Shown piece by piece: positions 9,189 through 17,282 of a DNA stretch of 64,000 nucleotides (positions are counted from its first letter, which is position 1; each line of letters starts with the position of its first letter). The translations under genes were made by a program, and so were the position numbers. Under the pieces are notes generated by a model, which made no database searches, had not been told where the DNA came from, and saw only the letters and a program-made list of their open reading frames with translations. The stretch is from the NCBI RefSeq assembly GCF_026898155.1, contig NZ_CP114029.1, forward strand, positions 1,991,501 to 2,055,500, given 5' to 3'. The stretch is from Jiella pelagia (GTDB taxonomy: Bacteria > Pseudomonadota > Alphaproteobacteria > Rhizobiales > Rhizobiaceae).

Positions 9189-9800
9189 ATGAAACTGCTT
9201 CACGTCGATTCGAGCATTCTCGGCGAGAATTCCGTCAGCCGCACCCTGTCCAAAGCGACGGTCGAGCGCCTGAAGGGCGAAATTCCGGGTCTCGACGTCA
9301 CCTATCGCGACCTCGTCGCCGAGCCGATCTCCCATCTGACGGCCCACCACCTTGCCGGGCCGGACCAGGATCCGCCAAGCGATCAATCCCTGCGCGACGA
9401 CCTGAAGAGGGGCGGAGCGGCCCTCGACGAGTTCCTCGCCGCCGACATCGTGGTGATCGGCGTCGGCTTCTACAACTTCTCGATTCCGAGCCAGTTGAAG
9501 GCCTGGATCGACCGCATTGCGGCCAGGGGCAAGACTTTCCGCTATACGGAAAGCGGCCCTGAGGGCCTGGCCGGGGGCAAGCGGGTGATCCTGACGATTT
9601 CCCGCGGCGGCTTTTATGGCGCGGGAACGCCGATCCAGTCCTTCGAACATGCCGAGACCTATCTGCGCGCGGTCTTCGGCTTCCTCGGCATCAAGAACAT
9701 CGAGGTGATCGCGGCGGAAGGCATCAATACCGGCCCGGAGCAGCGGGAAAAGGCCACCAACGACGCGCTTGCGACGATCGAGGGCCTCAAGGCCGCCTGA
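9189..9800 (+). CDS. azoR: FMN-dependent NADH-azoreductase (quinone reductase) AzoR
   Basis: The 203-residue flavodoxin-fold enzyme reduces quinones and azo dyes with NADH in the cytoplasm. The N-terminal KLLHVDSSILGENSVSR segment binds FMN phosphate. GVGFYNFSIPSQLKAWID (residues 91-108, close to the family's MYNFxIPxxLKxWID) and the SRGGFYG loop near 140 are characteristic. ATG 9189 has AGAGGT seven bases upstream; an in-frame ATG at 9168 is possible. It is divergent from an HxlR regulator, which suggests induction by quinones or electrophiles. A hairpin at 9824-9853 may terminate it. Confidence 0.9.
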   Translation: MKLLHVDSSILGENSVSRTLSKATVERLKGEIPGLDVTYRDLVAEPISHLTAHHLAGPDQDPPSDQSLRDDLKRGGAALDEFLAADIVVIGVGFYNFSIPSQLKAWIDRIAARGKTFRYTESGPEGLAGGKRVILTISRGGFYGAGTPIQSFEHAETYLRAVFGFLGIKNIEVIAAEGINTGPEQREKATNDALATIEGLKAA

Positions 9801-9823
9801 GAGGGCACGACGAAGCGACCATC

Positions 9824-9853
9824 GGCGCCTCCCCGCAAAGGTGGGGTGGCGCC
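9824..9853 (+). terminator. Hairpin downstream of azoR
   Basis: An 11-bp stem with one mismatch (9824-9834 with 9843-9853) has an 8-base loop, 23 bases after the azoR stop. No T run follows, so it may be a weak or Rho-assisted terminator. Confidence 0.5.
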
Positions 9854-10000
9854 GTCGTCCCGCCATCACGGCGAGACGGACCGGCGGGCAAGGATGCCGA
9901 TGCGCCAGCTCGTCAAACGGAGCGCGATCCTGGACGCCGAGCGGGAAGCTCGGCGAAGATTGCGACAAGGGCCGGAGTGTCGTCTCCGGTCCCTCTGGTC

Positions 10001-10339
10001 CTACAGCCGCGGGCCGTAGAAGCACATGTTCTTGACATAGGCGCTCTTGACGCCGTTTTGCCGGAACTGGCGCCGATACTCGTTCGCCTGGCTCCGGCGC
10101 ACCGGGCCGAGGGCGACCACGTAAAAGCCCCTTCCGGCATTCGGGCTGTCGGACTCGTCGAGATCGAACACCGAAGCGTCGAGATCGCCCGCCTGGTTAT
10201 AGGCGGAATTGCGGCTCTTGAAGGCGCCGCCGATGGCGTACCAGCCGCAGCCGGACGCATATGCCGGCGAAACGTCCGCGGCGATGACGACAGCCAGGAC
10301 TGCCGCCGCGCCAATCATCTTGCCCATCATCGTCATCAC
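10001..10339 (-). CDS. Small secreted protein with SPOR-like C-terminal region
   Basis: This 112-residue product has a clear signal peptide (hydrophobic 8-25, cleavage after A-Y-A near residue 28). The mature part begins CGWYAIGGAF and ends in a GFYVVALGP...ANEYRRQFR...AYVKN pattern resembling a short SPOR-like fold, which in other proteins binds denuded peptidoglycan. That likeness is weak and only visual. Two mature cysteines (CGW and CFYG) could form a disulfide. No operon partner is seen. Either M1 or M6 could be the start. Confidence 0.6.
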   Translation of the reverse strand: MMTMMGKMIGAAAVLAVVIAADVSPAYASGCGWYAIGGAFKSRNSAYNQAGDLDASVFDLDESDSPNAGRGFYVVALGPVRRSQANEYRRQFRQNGVKSAYVKNMCFYGPRL

Positions 10340-10901
10340 AGTATATTCCCCAACGTCACCCCGAAGATCCCATAGCAGCGGGCGCTTCCGCCTACCATCC
10401 GAAACTTGTGATCTTCAGCCTGACTGATGGTTCACCACAAGGCATCGTGGCACTGCCGGAAAAGCCACCGATGTCCTTGAAACCGCACCGTCTCGCGGCG
10501 CGCTCGCCGCGGCAGCGCGGACCCAGGCCGCGGCGGACGAACTACAATGTTTCGTGAAGCACCACGAACGACCGCCCCTCCTCCCGCGACCTTTGGGATC
10601 GCGCCTGGGCCGAAGTGGCCGATCTCCTCGGTCGTCAGCTGTCGCCGCTTGCGCTTGCCGCGATGACCGTCTGGGTCGTCACCGCGACACCCTGAGGGTC
10701 TGGTGCCGTCCCTGGCCAGGGCTACCCGGAGCCCAGACGCGCATTGGCGTAGGCTCGAAGTCTTCGCCGAGCGACGTTGCCAGTCCGACGAGAAGGGACA
10801 CCGGAAGAACGCTCACATCGATCGAAGCTTCGTCATCCCGGCCTCCGAGCTGGGATGACGAGGTTCCAGCGCAGAGCCGAAGTCTCAGCGTCCGAGACGC
10901 C
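10340..10901. other. 562-base intergenic stretch
   Basis: I find no convincing gene here. Open frames crossing it run antisense into sdhB and show no family character. It contains the inverted repeat at 10830-10861 close to the sdhB stop. The rest looks like non-coding DNA with codon-like GC bias, possibly a decayed gene. Confidence 0.5.
10830..10861. repeat. Perfect 10-bp inverted repeat after sdhB
   Basis: TCGTCATCCC and its complement GGGATGACGA are separated by 12 bases. It sits 41 bases beyond the sdhB stop on the minus strand with no T run. It looks like the short dispersed palindromes of alphaproteobacterial intergenic regions and could also end sdhB transcripts. Confidence 0.6.
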
Positions 10902-11681
10902 TCAGATCCGCCGTTCGACCATCATCTTCTTGATCTCGGCGATCGCCTTGGCCGGGTTCAGCCCCTTGGGGCAGGTCTGGGTGCAGTTCATGATCGTGTG
11001 GCAGCGATAAAGCTTGAAGGGGTCCTCCAACCCGTCGAGCCGCTCGCCCGTCGCCTCGTCGCGCGAATCGATCAGCCAGCGATAGGCCTGCAGCAGAACG
11101 GCCGGGCCAAGGTAGCGTTCGCCGTTCCACCAGTAGGAGGGGCACGAGGTCTGGCAGCAGAAGCACAGGATGCACTCGTAGAGACCGTCGAGCTTCTCGC
11201 GATCCGCGTGGCTCTGGCGCCATTCCTTCTCGGGCTCGGGTGTTTCGGTCTTCAGCCAGGGTTCGATCGAGCGCAGCTGCGCATAGGGCAGCGTCAGGTC
11301 CGGGATGAGATCCTTGATCACCGGCATGTGCGGCAGCGGGTAGATGGCGACGGCGCCGTCGATCTCGTCCATGCCCTTGGTGCAGGCGAGCGTGTTGGCC
11401 CCATCGATGTTCATGGCGCAGGAACCGCAGATCCCTTCCCGGCAGGATCGCCGCAGCGCCAGGGTCGAATCGACCTTGTTCTTGATCCACAGAAGCGCGT
11501 CGAGCACCATCGGGCCGCAATCCGACGTGTCGACGTAGAAGGTGTCCACCCGCGGGTTGTCGCCGTCGTCCGGCGACCAGCGATAGATCCTGAATTCGCG
11601 AACGTCCTTGGCGCCTTCCGGCCTGTCCCAGACCTTGCCCTTGGTGATCCGTGAGTTCTTCGGAAGCGCGAGTTCGACCAT
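10902..11681 (-). CDS. sdhB: Succinate dehydrogenase iron-sulfur subunit
   Basis: The 259-residue subunit of complex II carries electrons from the flavoprotein to quinone on the inner membrane. All three cluster motifs are present: the [2Fe-2S] site [10 protein letters not shown] with its distal TLAC, the [4Fe-4S] site [12 protein letters not shown], and the [3Fe-4S]/[4Fe-4S] region [17 protein letters not shown]. The start MVELALPK fits family N termini. In most Hyphomicrobiales sdhB closes an sdhCDAB operon. Here the gene upstream on the same strand is an App1-type phosphatase, and sdhC, sdhD and sdhA are not in the window. Confidence 0.95.
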   Translation of the reverse strand: MVELALPKNSRITKGKVWDRPEGAKDVREFRIYRWSPDDGDNPRVDTFYVDTSDCGPMVLDALLWIKNKVDSTLALRRSCREGICGSCAMNIDGANTLACTKGMDEIDGAVAIYPLPHMPVIKDLIPDLTLPYAQLRSIEPWLKTETPEPEKEWRQSHADREKLDGLYECILCFCCQTSCPSYWWNGERYLGPAVLLQAYRWLIDSRDEATGERLDGLEDPFKLYRCHTIMNCTQTCPKGLNPAKAIAEIKKMMVERRI

Positions 11682-11827
11682 CGTCTTTACATCCGGTGCC
11701 TGTTTGGAATCGTTCGCACCATAGTGGTTGCGGTGCAAAACGGAAGGCCCGTTATAGGGCCGATCCGGCTTCTAATCGGTTGAAAGTTTTCGGGCAAAAT
11801 CGTCGCAGCGGCGCTCTCGAAAGCGCG

Positions 11828-12935
11828 TCAAGCCTCGCGCTCCGCGATCGCAGCGCGGACTTCGGCGACGTCACCGTCATCGATCAGGCCGAGGGAGGCA
11901 GCGCTTTCGGCAGCGCTGAAAAGGGTTTCGGCGCGGGTGACCGGGATATTCATGGCTTCCAGCTCGGCGATCGCCTTGCCCGCTGCGCGGGCGAGTTCGC
12001 CGTTGGTGACGTCGCGGATATGGACGGAGATGACACGCCCTTCGTGGCGCCTTGCCGCCTCGGCATAGATCGCCGCGTCCCTTTGTCCCGAATCGCCGAT
12101 GAGCACGAAGGAGAGATCCGGATAGGCGTCCATGATCTTGGCGATCATTTTCAGCTTGTGGCCATCGTGGCCGCCGGTCAGCCACTTGTTCTTGTCGAGG
12201 CCGAAATCCTTCAGCAGCATCGGCCCGAGCGGGATCTCGTGCAGCGCCAGGAAGCTCTGGAACAGATCGTAGAGGTTCCACGGGCTCGACGAGACGTAGA
12301 AGAACGGGTTGGTCTCGGGACCATCCGTCCCCTTGGCCAAGGCGCGGTAGAGATGCGAAACGCCCGGAAAGGCCGTCCGGCTCTTGGCGGAGTTGGCGAC
12401 CACCGTCCGCCAGTGCCGGACGAAGTTGGTTGCGCCCGTCTTCACGATCGTATCGTCGATATCGGAGATGACGCCGAACCGTGCCGATGGCGAAAGGGTG
12501 CGCACGTTCGCTTCGGCCGCCAGCGGCGCCACCTTGTGATACGGCGCGGAGAGAAGCTCGAGGCTCGACCCTGAACCACGGCGCCTTCTCCGCATCCGGC
12601 CGTACCGGCAGGACGGTATCGAAAAAACCCTCCCGGTCGGTGACGAGTTCGCCCGATCCGCCGAGCGCCCGCCAGGCGACCCGCGCGCCGCCGATCTCGT
12701 CGGTCTCGTAGCGCTTGAAGGTCAGCCAGACGTTCCTCAGCGTCGATTCCGAATGCGGCGCGGTCATCACGCCCTGATCCTCCATCACCCGGCCGCGAAT
12801 CCAGACGCCGTCCGGCGTCACCATGCCGCGATAGGGCACGAGGATCGGCGTGCCGAGAAGCCCGGTTCGGTGCTTGAAGGCCAGCCGGGCGCCGTCCCAG
12901 AAACGCTCGGCGCTATGGAGACCACGCCTCAGCAT
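11828..12935 (-). CDS. App1-type phosphatidate phosphatase (DUF2183) family protein (insertion at 12560-12566)
   Basis: The corrected protein is 368 residues. The C-terminal half holds the HAD-like App1 catalytic motif DIDDTIVKT near residue 164, then SSSPWNLYD and GDSGQRDAAIY, the usual motif series of this family (Pfam PF09949). The yeast relative dephosphorylates phosphatidate. Bacterial members are uncharacterised, so the substrate is inferred only by family. The N-terminal half is a beta-rich region found with this domain. GAGGCTC at 12560-12566 (plus strand) breaks the frame; removing one base gives PWFRVELELLSAPY. It lies upstream of sdhB without obvious functional link. Confidence 0.8.
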
Positions 12936-13023
12936 GGGCCAGTCGCCGCACCACCCTGCCGGCAGCGAGCGCTGCCGGCAGGCGTGTCGTCATGGCGAGG
13001 AGATCGGTGACCTCCGCGTCCCA

Positions 13024-13710
13024 TCAATTGCCCGTGCCGCCGCTCGGCGCAACATAGGTTCCCGTCTTGCAGGCCTCGGACGTCGCATTGAGGAAGGTGA
13101 TGATTTTCAACTGGTCGTCCTTGGTGACGGAGCCGCGCTTGAACAGCTTGTCGGCGGTTGGCGGGGCGACGACCGTGGCGATGAGATAGTCGCGCTGCGG
13201 CGGGGTGAGCTGCTCGATTGCCTGTTCGCCGAGGCAGCTGCAGGCCGCAGGCGTCGCGTCCCGGATCTGGATGCCGCAGAGATCGGTGATCATCGCCACC
13301 TGGTTCTCATCGGTGAGATGCGGCAGCTGGAACTCGTCGCCGACGGCGTTGCGGGGCTGACCATCGGGGCCCTTCGGCGTGCTCGCAGCGCCCTCTTCCG
13401 GGCTTGCCTCGCCCGAAGACCCGGCCTCGCTCTGGCCCGAGGTCGCTTCCGGCGGAGCGGCGCCGAGCGGCGCGCCGCTCTCGGTCGCATCGCTTGCCTC
13501 GCCGCCCGCGGCAGCCGGCTTTTGCGGCGTCTCGGTCTCGGCGGGCGCCATCGGTGTCGGTGCGGCATCCGGGGGCAGGACGAGGTTCTGCCCCTCGCTC
13601 GCCGCATCCCCGTTCCCCGTCGATCCGGAAGACTGGGCGGCAGCCGGCGACATGCTGAGCGCCAGCGCCGTCGCTGCCAAGAATGCTGCCCGCACAACAG
13701 TTTGCATCAT
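13024..13710 (-). CDS. Secreted low-complexity protein of unknown function
   Basis: I do not recognise this as a named family. The 228-residue product starts with a signal peptide (MMQTVVRAAFLAATALAL, cleavage near A-A-A-Q, residue 25). A Pro/Ala/Gly/Ser/Glu-rich linker of about 100 residues follows, and then a compact C-terminal domain with four cysteines (DLCGIQ, ACSCLG, ACKTG) that may be disulfide-bonded in the periplasm. The C-terminal domain is the part likely to carry function. It lies downstream of bdhA on the same strand but 169 bases away. Confidence 0.6.
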   Translation of the reverse strand: MMQTVVRAAFLAATALALSMSPAAAQSSGSTGNGDAASEGQNLVLPPDAAPTPMAPAETETPQKPAAAGGEASDATESGAPLGAAPPEATSGQSEAGSSGEASPEEGAASTPKGPDGQPRNAVGDEFQLPHLTDENQVAMITDLCGIQIRDATPAACSCLGEQAIEQLTPPQRDYLIATVVAPPTADKLFKRGSVTKDDQLKIITFLNATSEACKTGTYVAPSGGTGN

Positions 13711-13879
13711 CAATTTCTCCCATAGGCCTGGCAAAGGACGAAGCCTCGCCGCTCGGTGCCCGAGTTGCAAGACCTAGCGCATTCTCGCGCCGCGGCGAAC
13801 GCGGCGTGTCATCGCGGCGACCCCGCAGAGGATTTCGCAAGGCCGCCCCGCGCCGCCACGGGGGCGAGCAAGGCTTTCG

Positions 13880-14660
13880 TCAGGCCATGTACCAGCCGTG
13901 GCTCGGCACGATCGACTGACCGGTCAGGGCGTTCGACTTGAAGCTCGCCAGGAACAACGCAACCTCGGCGACGTCGTCCATGGTGGTGAATTCCTGATCC
14001 ACCGTCTCGCCGAGCATGATCTTGTCCACGACCTCTTCCTCGGAGATGCCGAGTGACTGTGCCTGTTCGGGGATCTGCTTTTCGACCAGCGGCGTCTTCA
14101 CGAAGCCAGGGCAGATGGTGTTGGACCGGACACCGTGCCTGGCGCCTTCCTTGGCCATGACCCGGGAAAGGCCGAGAATGCCGTGCTTGGCCGCGACATA
14201 GGCGCTCTTCAGCGCCGACGGCTCGTGACTGTGGACCGAGCCCATATAGATCAGCGATCCGGACTTCCGCGGATACATGTGCTTGACGCAGGCCTTGGTC
14301 AAAAGGAACGATCCGTCGAGATGGATCGCCACCAGCTTGCGGAACTCCGCATAGGGGAACTCCTCGATCGGATGGACGATCTGGATGCCGGCATTGGAGA
14401 CCATCGTGTCGATCCGGCCGTAGCGCTCCGCCACCTGATCGACGCCGCGGTTCACCGCGTCCTCGTCGGTGACGTCCATGGCGACCGCCATCGCCTCGCC
14501 GCCCTTCGCCCGCAATTGGGACGCGACCTTTTCGGCACCCTCGATGTTGATGTCGCAGATCGCCACCTTGCCGCCCTCGCGCACGAAGGTCTCGGCGATC
14601 ACCCGGCCGATCCCCGAGCCTCGCACCGGTGACGACGGCGACGTTACCTTCCATCTGCAT
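13880..14660 (-). CDS. bdhA: 3-hydroxybutyrate dehydrogenase, SDR family (insertion at 14616-14622)
   Basis: The corrected enzyme is 259 residues and should oxidise (R)-3-hydroxybutyrate with NAD+, linking polyhydroxybutyrate breakdown to acetoacetate. It shows the SDR cofactor motif TGASSGIG (residues 10-17, visible only after removing the extra base in GAGCCTC), NAG at about 90, and the catalytic Ser...YVAAKHG (Y and K near residues 155-159). GSVHSHEPS and the C-terminal [12 protein letters not shown] are typical of BdhA. M at 14660 is preceded by AAGGGA; an in-frame ATG at 14654 is also possible. Confidence 0.86.
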
Positions 14661-14816
14661 TGTCTGGATCCCTTGCTGTTCGCTCCTGCAGCAAATGGAC
14701 GAGCCGGTCCGCGCAGCAAGGTTCTCCGGAAGCATGAAGAGAGTTTAACCTCCCATTCGGGAGGAGACCCCGAAACACCGCCCCCGGATGCTCAAAGCGG
14801 GCATCGACGAACGCAA

Positions 14817-14842
14817 GCGGGGACGGCAATCGCCGTCCCCGC
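14817..14842 (-). terminator. Perfect 11-bp hairpin downstream of chemoreceptor gene
   Basis: The stem pairs 14817-14827 with 14832-14842 across an AATC loop. On the minus strand it is followed by TTGCGTT, a poor T tract. It is likely one of several transcript-end structures in this gap. Confidence 0.55.
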
Positions 14843-14867
14843 CGTCGCAGATTGAGATTGAGTTGCG

Positions 14868-14895
14868 GGTATCGGGCGATCTACCGCCCGATACC
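14868..14895. repeat. Perfect 11-bp inverted repeat
   Basis: GGTATCGGGCG pairs with its exact complement across a 6-base loop. It is independent of the neighbouring hairpins. It could be an operator or an RNA stem. Confidence 0.6.
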
Positions 14896-14985
14896 GACGC
14901 GACGCGTCTGCCACCTCAGACCGTTGGCCCCGGTCTTTGACCGCGCCGACGGGTTTACATTCAATCCCCGCGTGGGCGCTTCATG

Positions 14986-15018
14986 CCAAGAGCCCGGGGC
15001 ATTCTCCCGAGCTCTTGG
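14986..15018 (-). terminator. 13-bp hairpin directly after the chemoreceptor stop
   Basis: The arms 14986-14998 and 15006-15018 pair with one mismatch, two bases beyond the stop codon. The right arm holds one of the few uninterrupted GAGCTC sites in the window (15009-15014). No T run follows on the minus strand. Confidence 0.5.
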
Positions 15019-15020
15019 TG

Positions 15021-16970
15021 TCAGAACTCCGCCCAGCTTTCCTCTTTGGCGGCCTCGCGTCGCGCGGCACCGCCCGTGCCGGTGGTCTTCATTTGCGGCA
15101 CGCCGCGGGACTGGGCGAGCGGCCGCTGGGGCTTTGCGGCATGGGGCCTGGCCGGCGTCGCCGACGCCCTGCCGGCGCTTGCGCCAGCCGTCGTCTTGAA
15201 CCGCGACACCGTCTCGGCGAGGTCCTCGGTCTCCTTCGACAGCGTCTGGGCCGCCGCCGTCGACTGTTCCACCATCGCCGCGTTCTGCTGCGTCACCTTG
15301 TCCATCTGATCGGCCGCGCCGGAGACCTCACGCAATCCCGTCGCCTGCTCGCGGGCGCTCTCGGCGATCCTCGCGATCACGTCGACCATGCCGGCCACCT
15401 CGGCGACGATCTCGCCCAGCGACGTGCCCGACGCGGTCACCAGCTCGACGCCGCGCCCGACCTGGTCCGACGAAGCATTGATCAGACCCTTGATCTCCTT
15501 GGCCGCTTCCGCCGAACGCTGCGCGAGCGCCCGCACTTCCTGGGCAACAACGGCAAAGCCCTTGCCAGCCTCGCCGGCGCGCGCCGCCTCGACACCGGCG
15601 TTCAGGGCGAGGAGATTGGTCTGGAAGGCGATCTCGTCGATCACCGAGATGATCTGGGTAATCTGCTGGGAAGAGCCCTCGATCTCGTTCATCGCGGTCA
15701 CCGCCTGGGCGACGATCTCGCCGCCCCGCGTCGCCTTCTGGCGAGCCGACTCGGCGGTCTTCTGGGCCTGGCCGGCACCGTCCGCGGTCTGGTTGATGGC
15801 GCTCGACACCTGGCTCAGCGCCGCCACGGTCTCTTCCAGCGAGGCTGCCTGCTGCTCGGTGCGCTGGGCGAGGTCGTTCGAGGCGACGGTGATCTCGCCA
15901 AGGCCCATGCGGATCGTTCCGACCGCCCCGACCACCTGGCCGATCGCCCGTTCCAGTTCCTCCACCGAGGCGTTGAACTTCGCCTTGATCGGCTCGAATT
16001 CCGGCGCCACCCTGTCGGCCATCCGCACCGTCAGGTCACCCGCCGACAACCGATCGAAGCCGGCATCGACGACGCCCATGAACGCCCGCAGATCCTCCGC
16101 CTTGGCGTGTTCCAGATCGGCCTGGCGCTGCTTGGCCGCAGCTTCGGAGATCCGGGCCGCTTCCGCCTCGCGCTGCAGGCCATCCTGTCGCAGGGCGGCC
16201 TCCTTGAAGACCTGCACGGCGCTGGCCATCTCGCCGATTTCGTCGCCCCGTCCCTGGGCCGGAACCACGATCTCCTTGTCGCCGGCAGCAAGACGCCGCA
16301 TCGCCGCAGTCATCTGGTTGATGGGATTGGCGACCGCCCGGGAGAGCAGAACACCGAAGCCGAGCGCAGTTGCGACGGAGACCAGAACGCCGCTAATGAT
16401 CGTCAGCGTCGATTTTCGGATCTCTGCGGCTTCGGCGACGCTGGATGCGGCCATCTCAGTGCGAGCATCGTCTAGCGCCGCGTCGATCGCATTCTCGATC
16501 GGCTCGATGAATTCGTCAGCCTTGCCGGAGTTGAAAATCTTCAACGCGGCCGGATAGGTCGCATCGTTGCCCGCATTGGCGATGACCGGATCGGCGATCT
16601 GAGTCTGCCAGTCGCTCATGGCCTGCTTGATCGATTCGTACTGGCCGGCAAACGCGTCCTGCGGACCGACATTCTCGCGAAGCGTCGCAAGGGCCCCCGC
16701 AAAGGATTCGTAGTGTTCCTTGACCCGCTTGGCGAAGTAGGGGTCGCGGGTAATCATGTAGCCCCGCAGCGAGTTCTCCTGCCGGGCCAGCGCGAAGCGC
16801 GCTGTCACGGCATTCTTGGTCATCTCGATGTTCTGGTCTTTTTCAGCAGACACCGCCTCGACGTGCCAGACGCTCCACAAGAGCGACGCCCCCATGAGAA
16901 TGGCGACGAAGGTCAGGGCACAGAATGAAAAGGTCAGCTTGGCTGATATTTTGAGATTCTTCATCGACAT
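15021..16970 (-). CDS. Methyl-accepting chemotaxis protein with a CheR/CheB tether
   Basis: This 649-residue membrane chemoreceptor has a first transmembrane helix at about 8-30, a periplasmic four-helix CHASE3-like domain to about residue 180 (with [15 protein letters not shown]), a second helix near 185-210, then HAMP. The long cytoplasmic coiled coil carries the signalling hairpin tip [20 protein letters not shown] near 490, which binds CheA/CheW. The C terminus ends in SWAEF, a WxxF pentapeptide of the kind that docks CheR or CheB. No che genes are nearby. The start at MSMKNLK is chosen because family N termini begin just before the first helix. Confidence 0.9.
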   Translation of the reverse strand: MSMKNLKISAKLTFSFCALTFVAILMGASLLWSVWHVEAVSAEKDQNIEMTKNAVTARFALARQENSLRGYMITRDPYFAKRVKEHYESFAGALATLRENVGPQDAFAGQYESIKQAMSDWQTQIADPVIANAGNDATYPAALKIFNSGKADEFIEPIENAIDAALDDARTEMAASSVAEAAEIRKSTLTIISGVLVSVATALGFGVLLSRAVANPINQMTAAMRRLAAGDKEIVVPAQGRGDEIGEMASAVQVFKEAALRQDGLQREAEAARISEAAAKQRQADLEHAKAEDLRAFMGVVDAGFDRLSAGDLTVRMADRVAPEFEPIKAKFNASVEELERAIGQVVGAVGTIRMGLGEITVASNDLAQRTEQQAASLEETVAALSQVSSAINQTADGAGQAQKTAESARQKATRGGEIVAQAVTAMNEIEGSSQQITQIISVIDEIAFQTNLLALNAGVEAARAGEAGKGFAVVAQEVRALAQRSAEAAKEIKGLINASSDQVGRGVELVTASGTSLGEIVAEVAGMVDVIARIAESAREQATGLREVSGAADQMDKVTQQNAAMVEQSTAAAQTLSKETEDLAETVSRFKTTAGASAGRASATPARPHAAKPQRPLAQSRGVPQMKTTGTGGAARREAAKEESWAEF

Positions 16971-17282
16971 CAACGTTCTTCGGGGCAAACGGACATGATT
17001 GACCGCAATCGCCATAGTCTATGAGCGGAAATCAATAATATATTCTTCATTCCTTGCCGAAATTGCCGCTGCAACAACGGAAGAGATCGACTTTTACCAG
17101 AAGACGCGATCGCCAAACGTTTTGCGTGTATGGGAAGATGATCTCGCAAGGAAGAAGCGGCGCCGCCTCGACGAGCCATGGAACATGGAGCGTCGAGCCC
17201 CTGGCAAACGGCGACAAGCGGCGATGGCATCAGCCTCACCGCTCCAGTCATCCGCCGCCGAGACGTGATCGAGCTGCAACGC
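16971..17282. other. 312-base intergenic region between chemoreceptor and 5-oxoprolinase
   Basis: Once the C6 run at 17301-17306 is corrected, the oxoprolinase ends at 17283, so this stretch does not code for its tail. It is locally AT-richer near 17030-17110 and should contain the minus-strand promoter of the chemoreceptor. No motif is clear enough to name. Confidence 0.5.

Larger units (their letters stand above)
14661..15020. other. 360-base intergenic region packed with four hairpins
   Basis: There is no gene. The stretch separates the chemoreceptor 3' end from the bdhA 5' end, both on the minus strand. Four inverted repeats stand in a row: 14749-14764 (6-bp stem), 14817-14842 (11-bp perfect, 4-base loop), 14868-14895 (11-bp perfect, 6-base loop) and 14986-15018 (13 bp, one mismatch), the last starting two bases beyond the chemoreceptor stop. 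Together they would block transcription into bdhA or fold a structured 3' end. Confidence 0.7.

Noticed and set aside
10554..11654. Plus-strand open frame of 366 codons across the gap and sdhB
   Set aside because: It is antisense to an unmistakable iron-sulfur subunit; the part in the gap has no family likeness.
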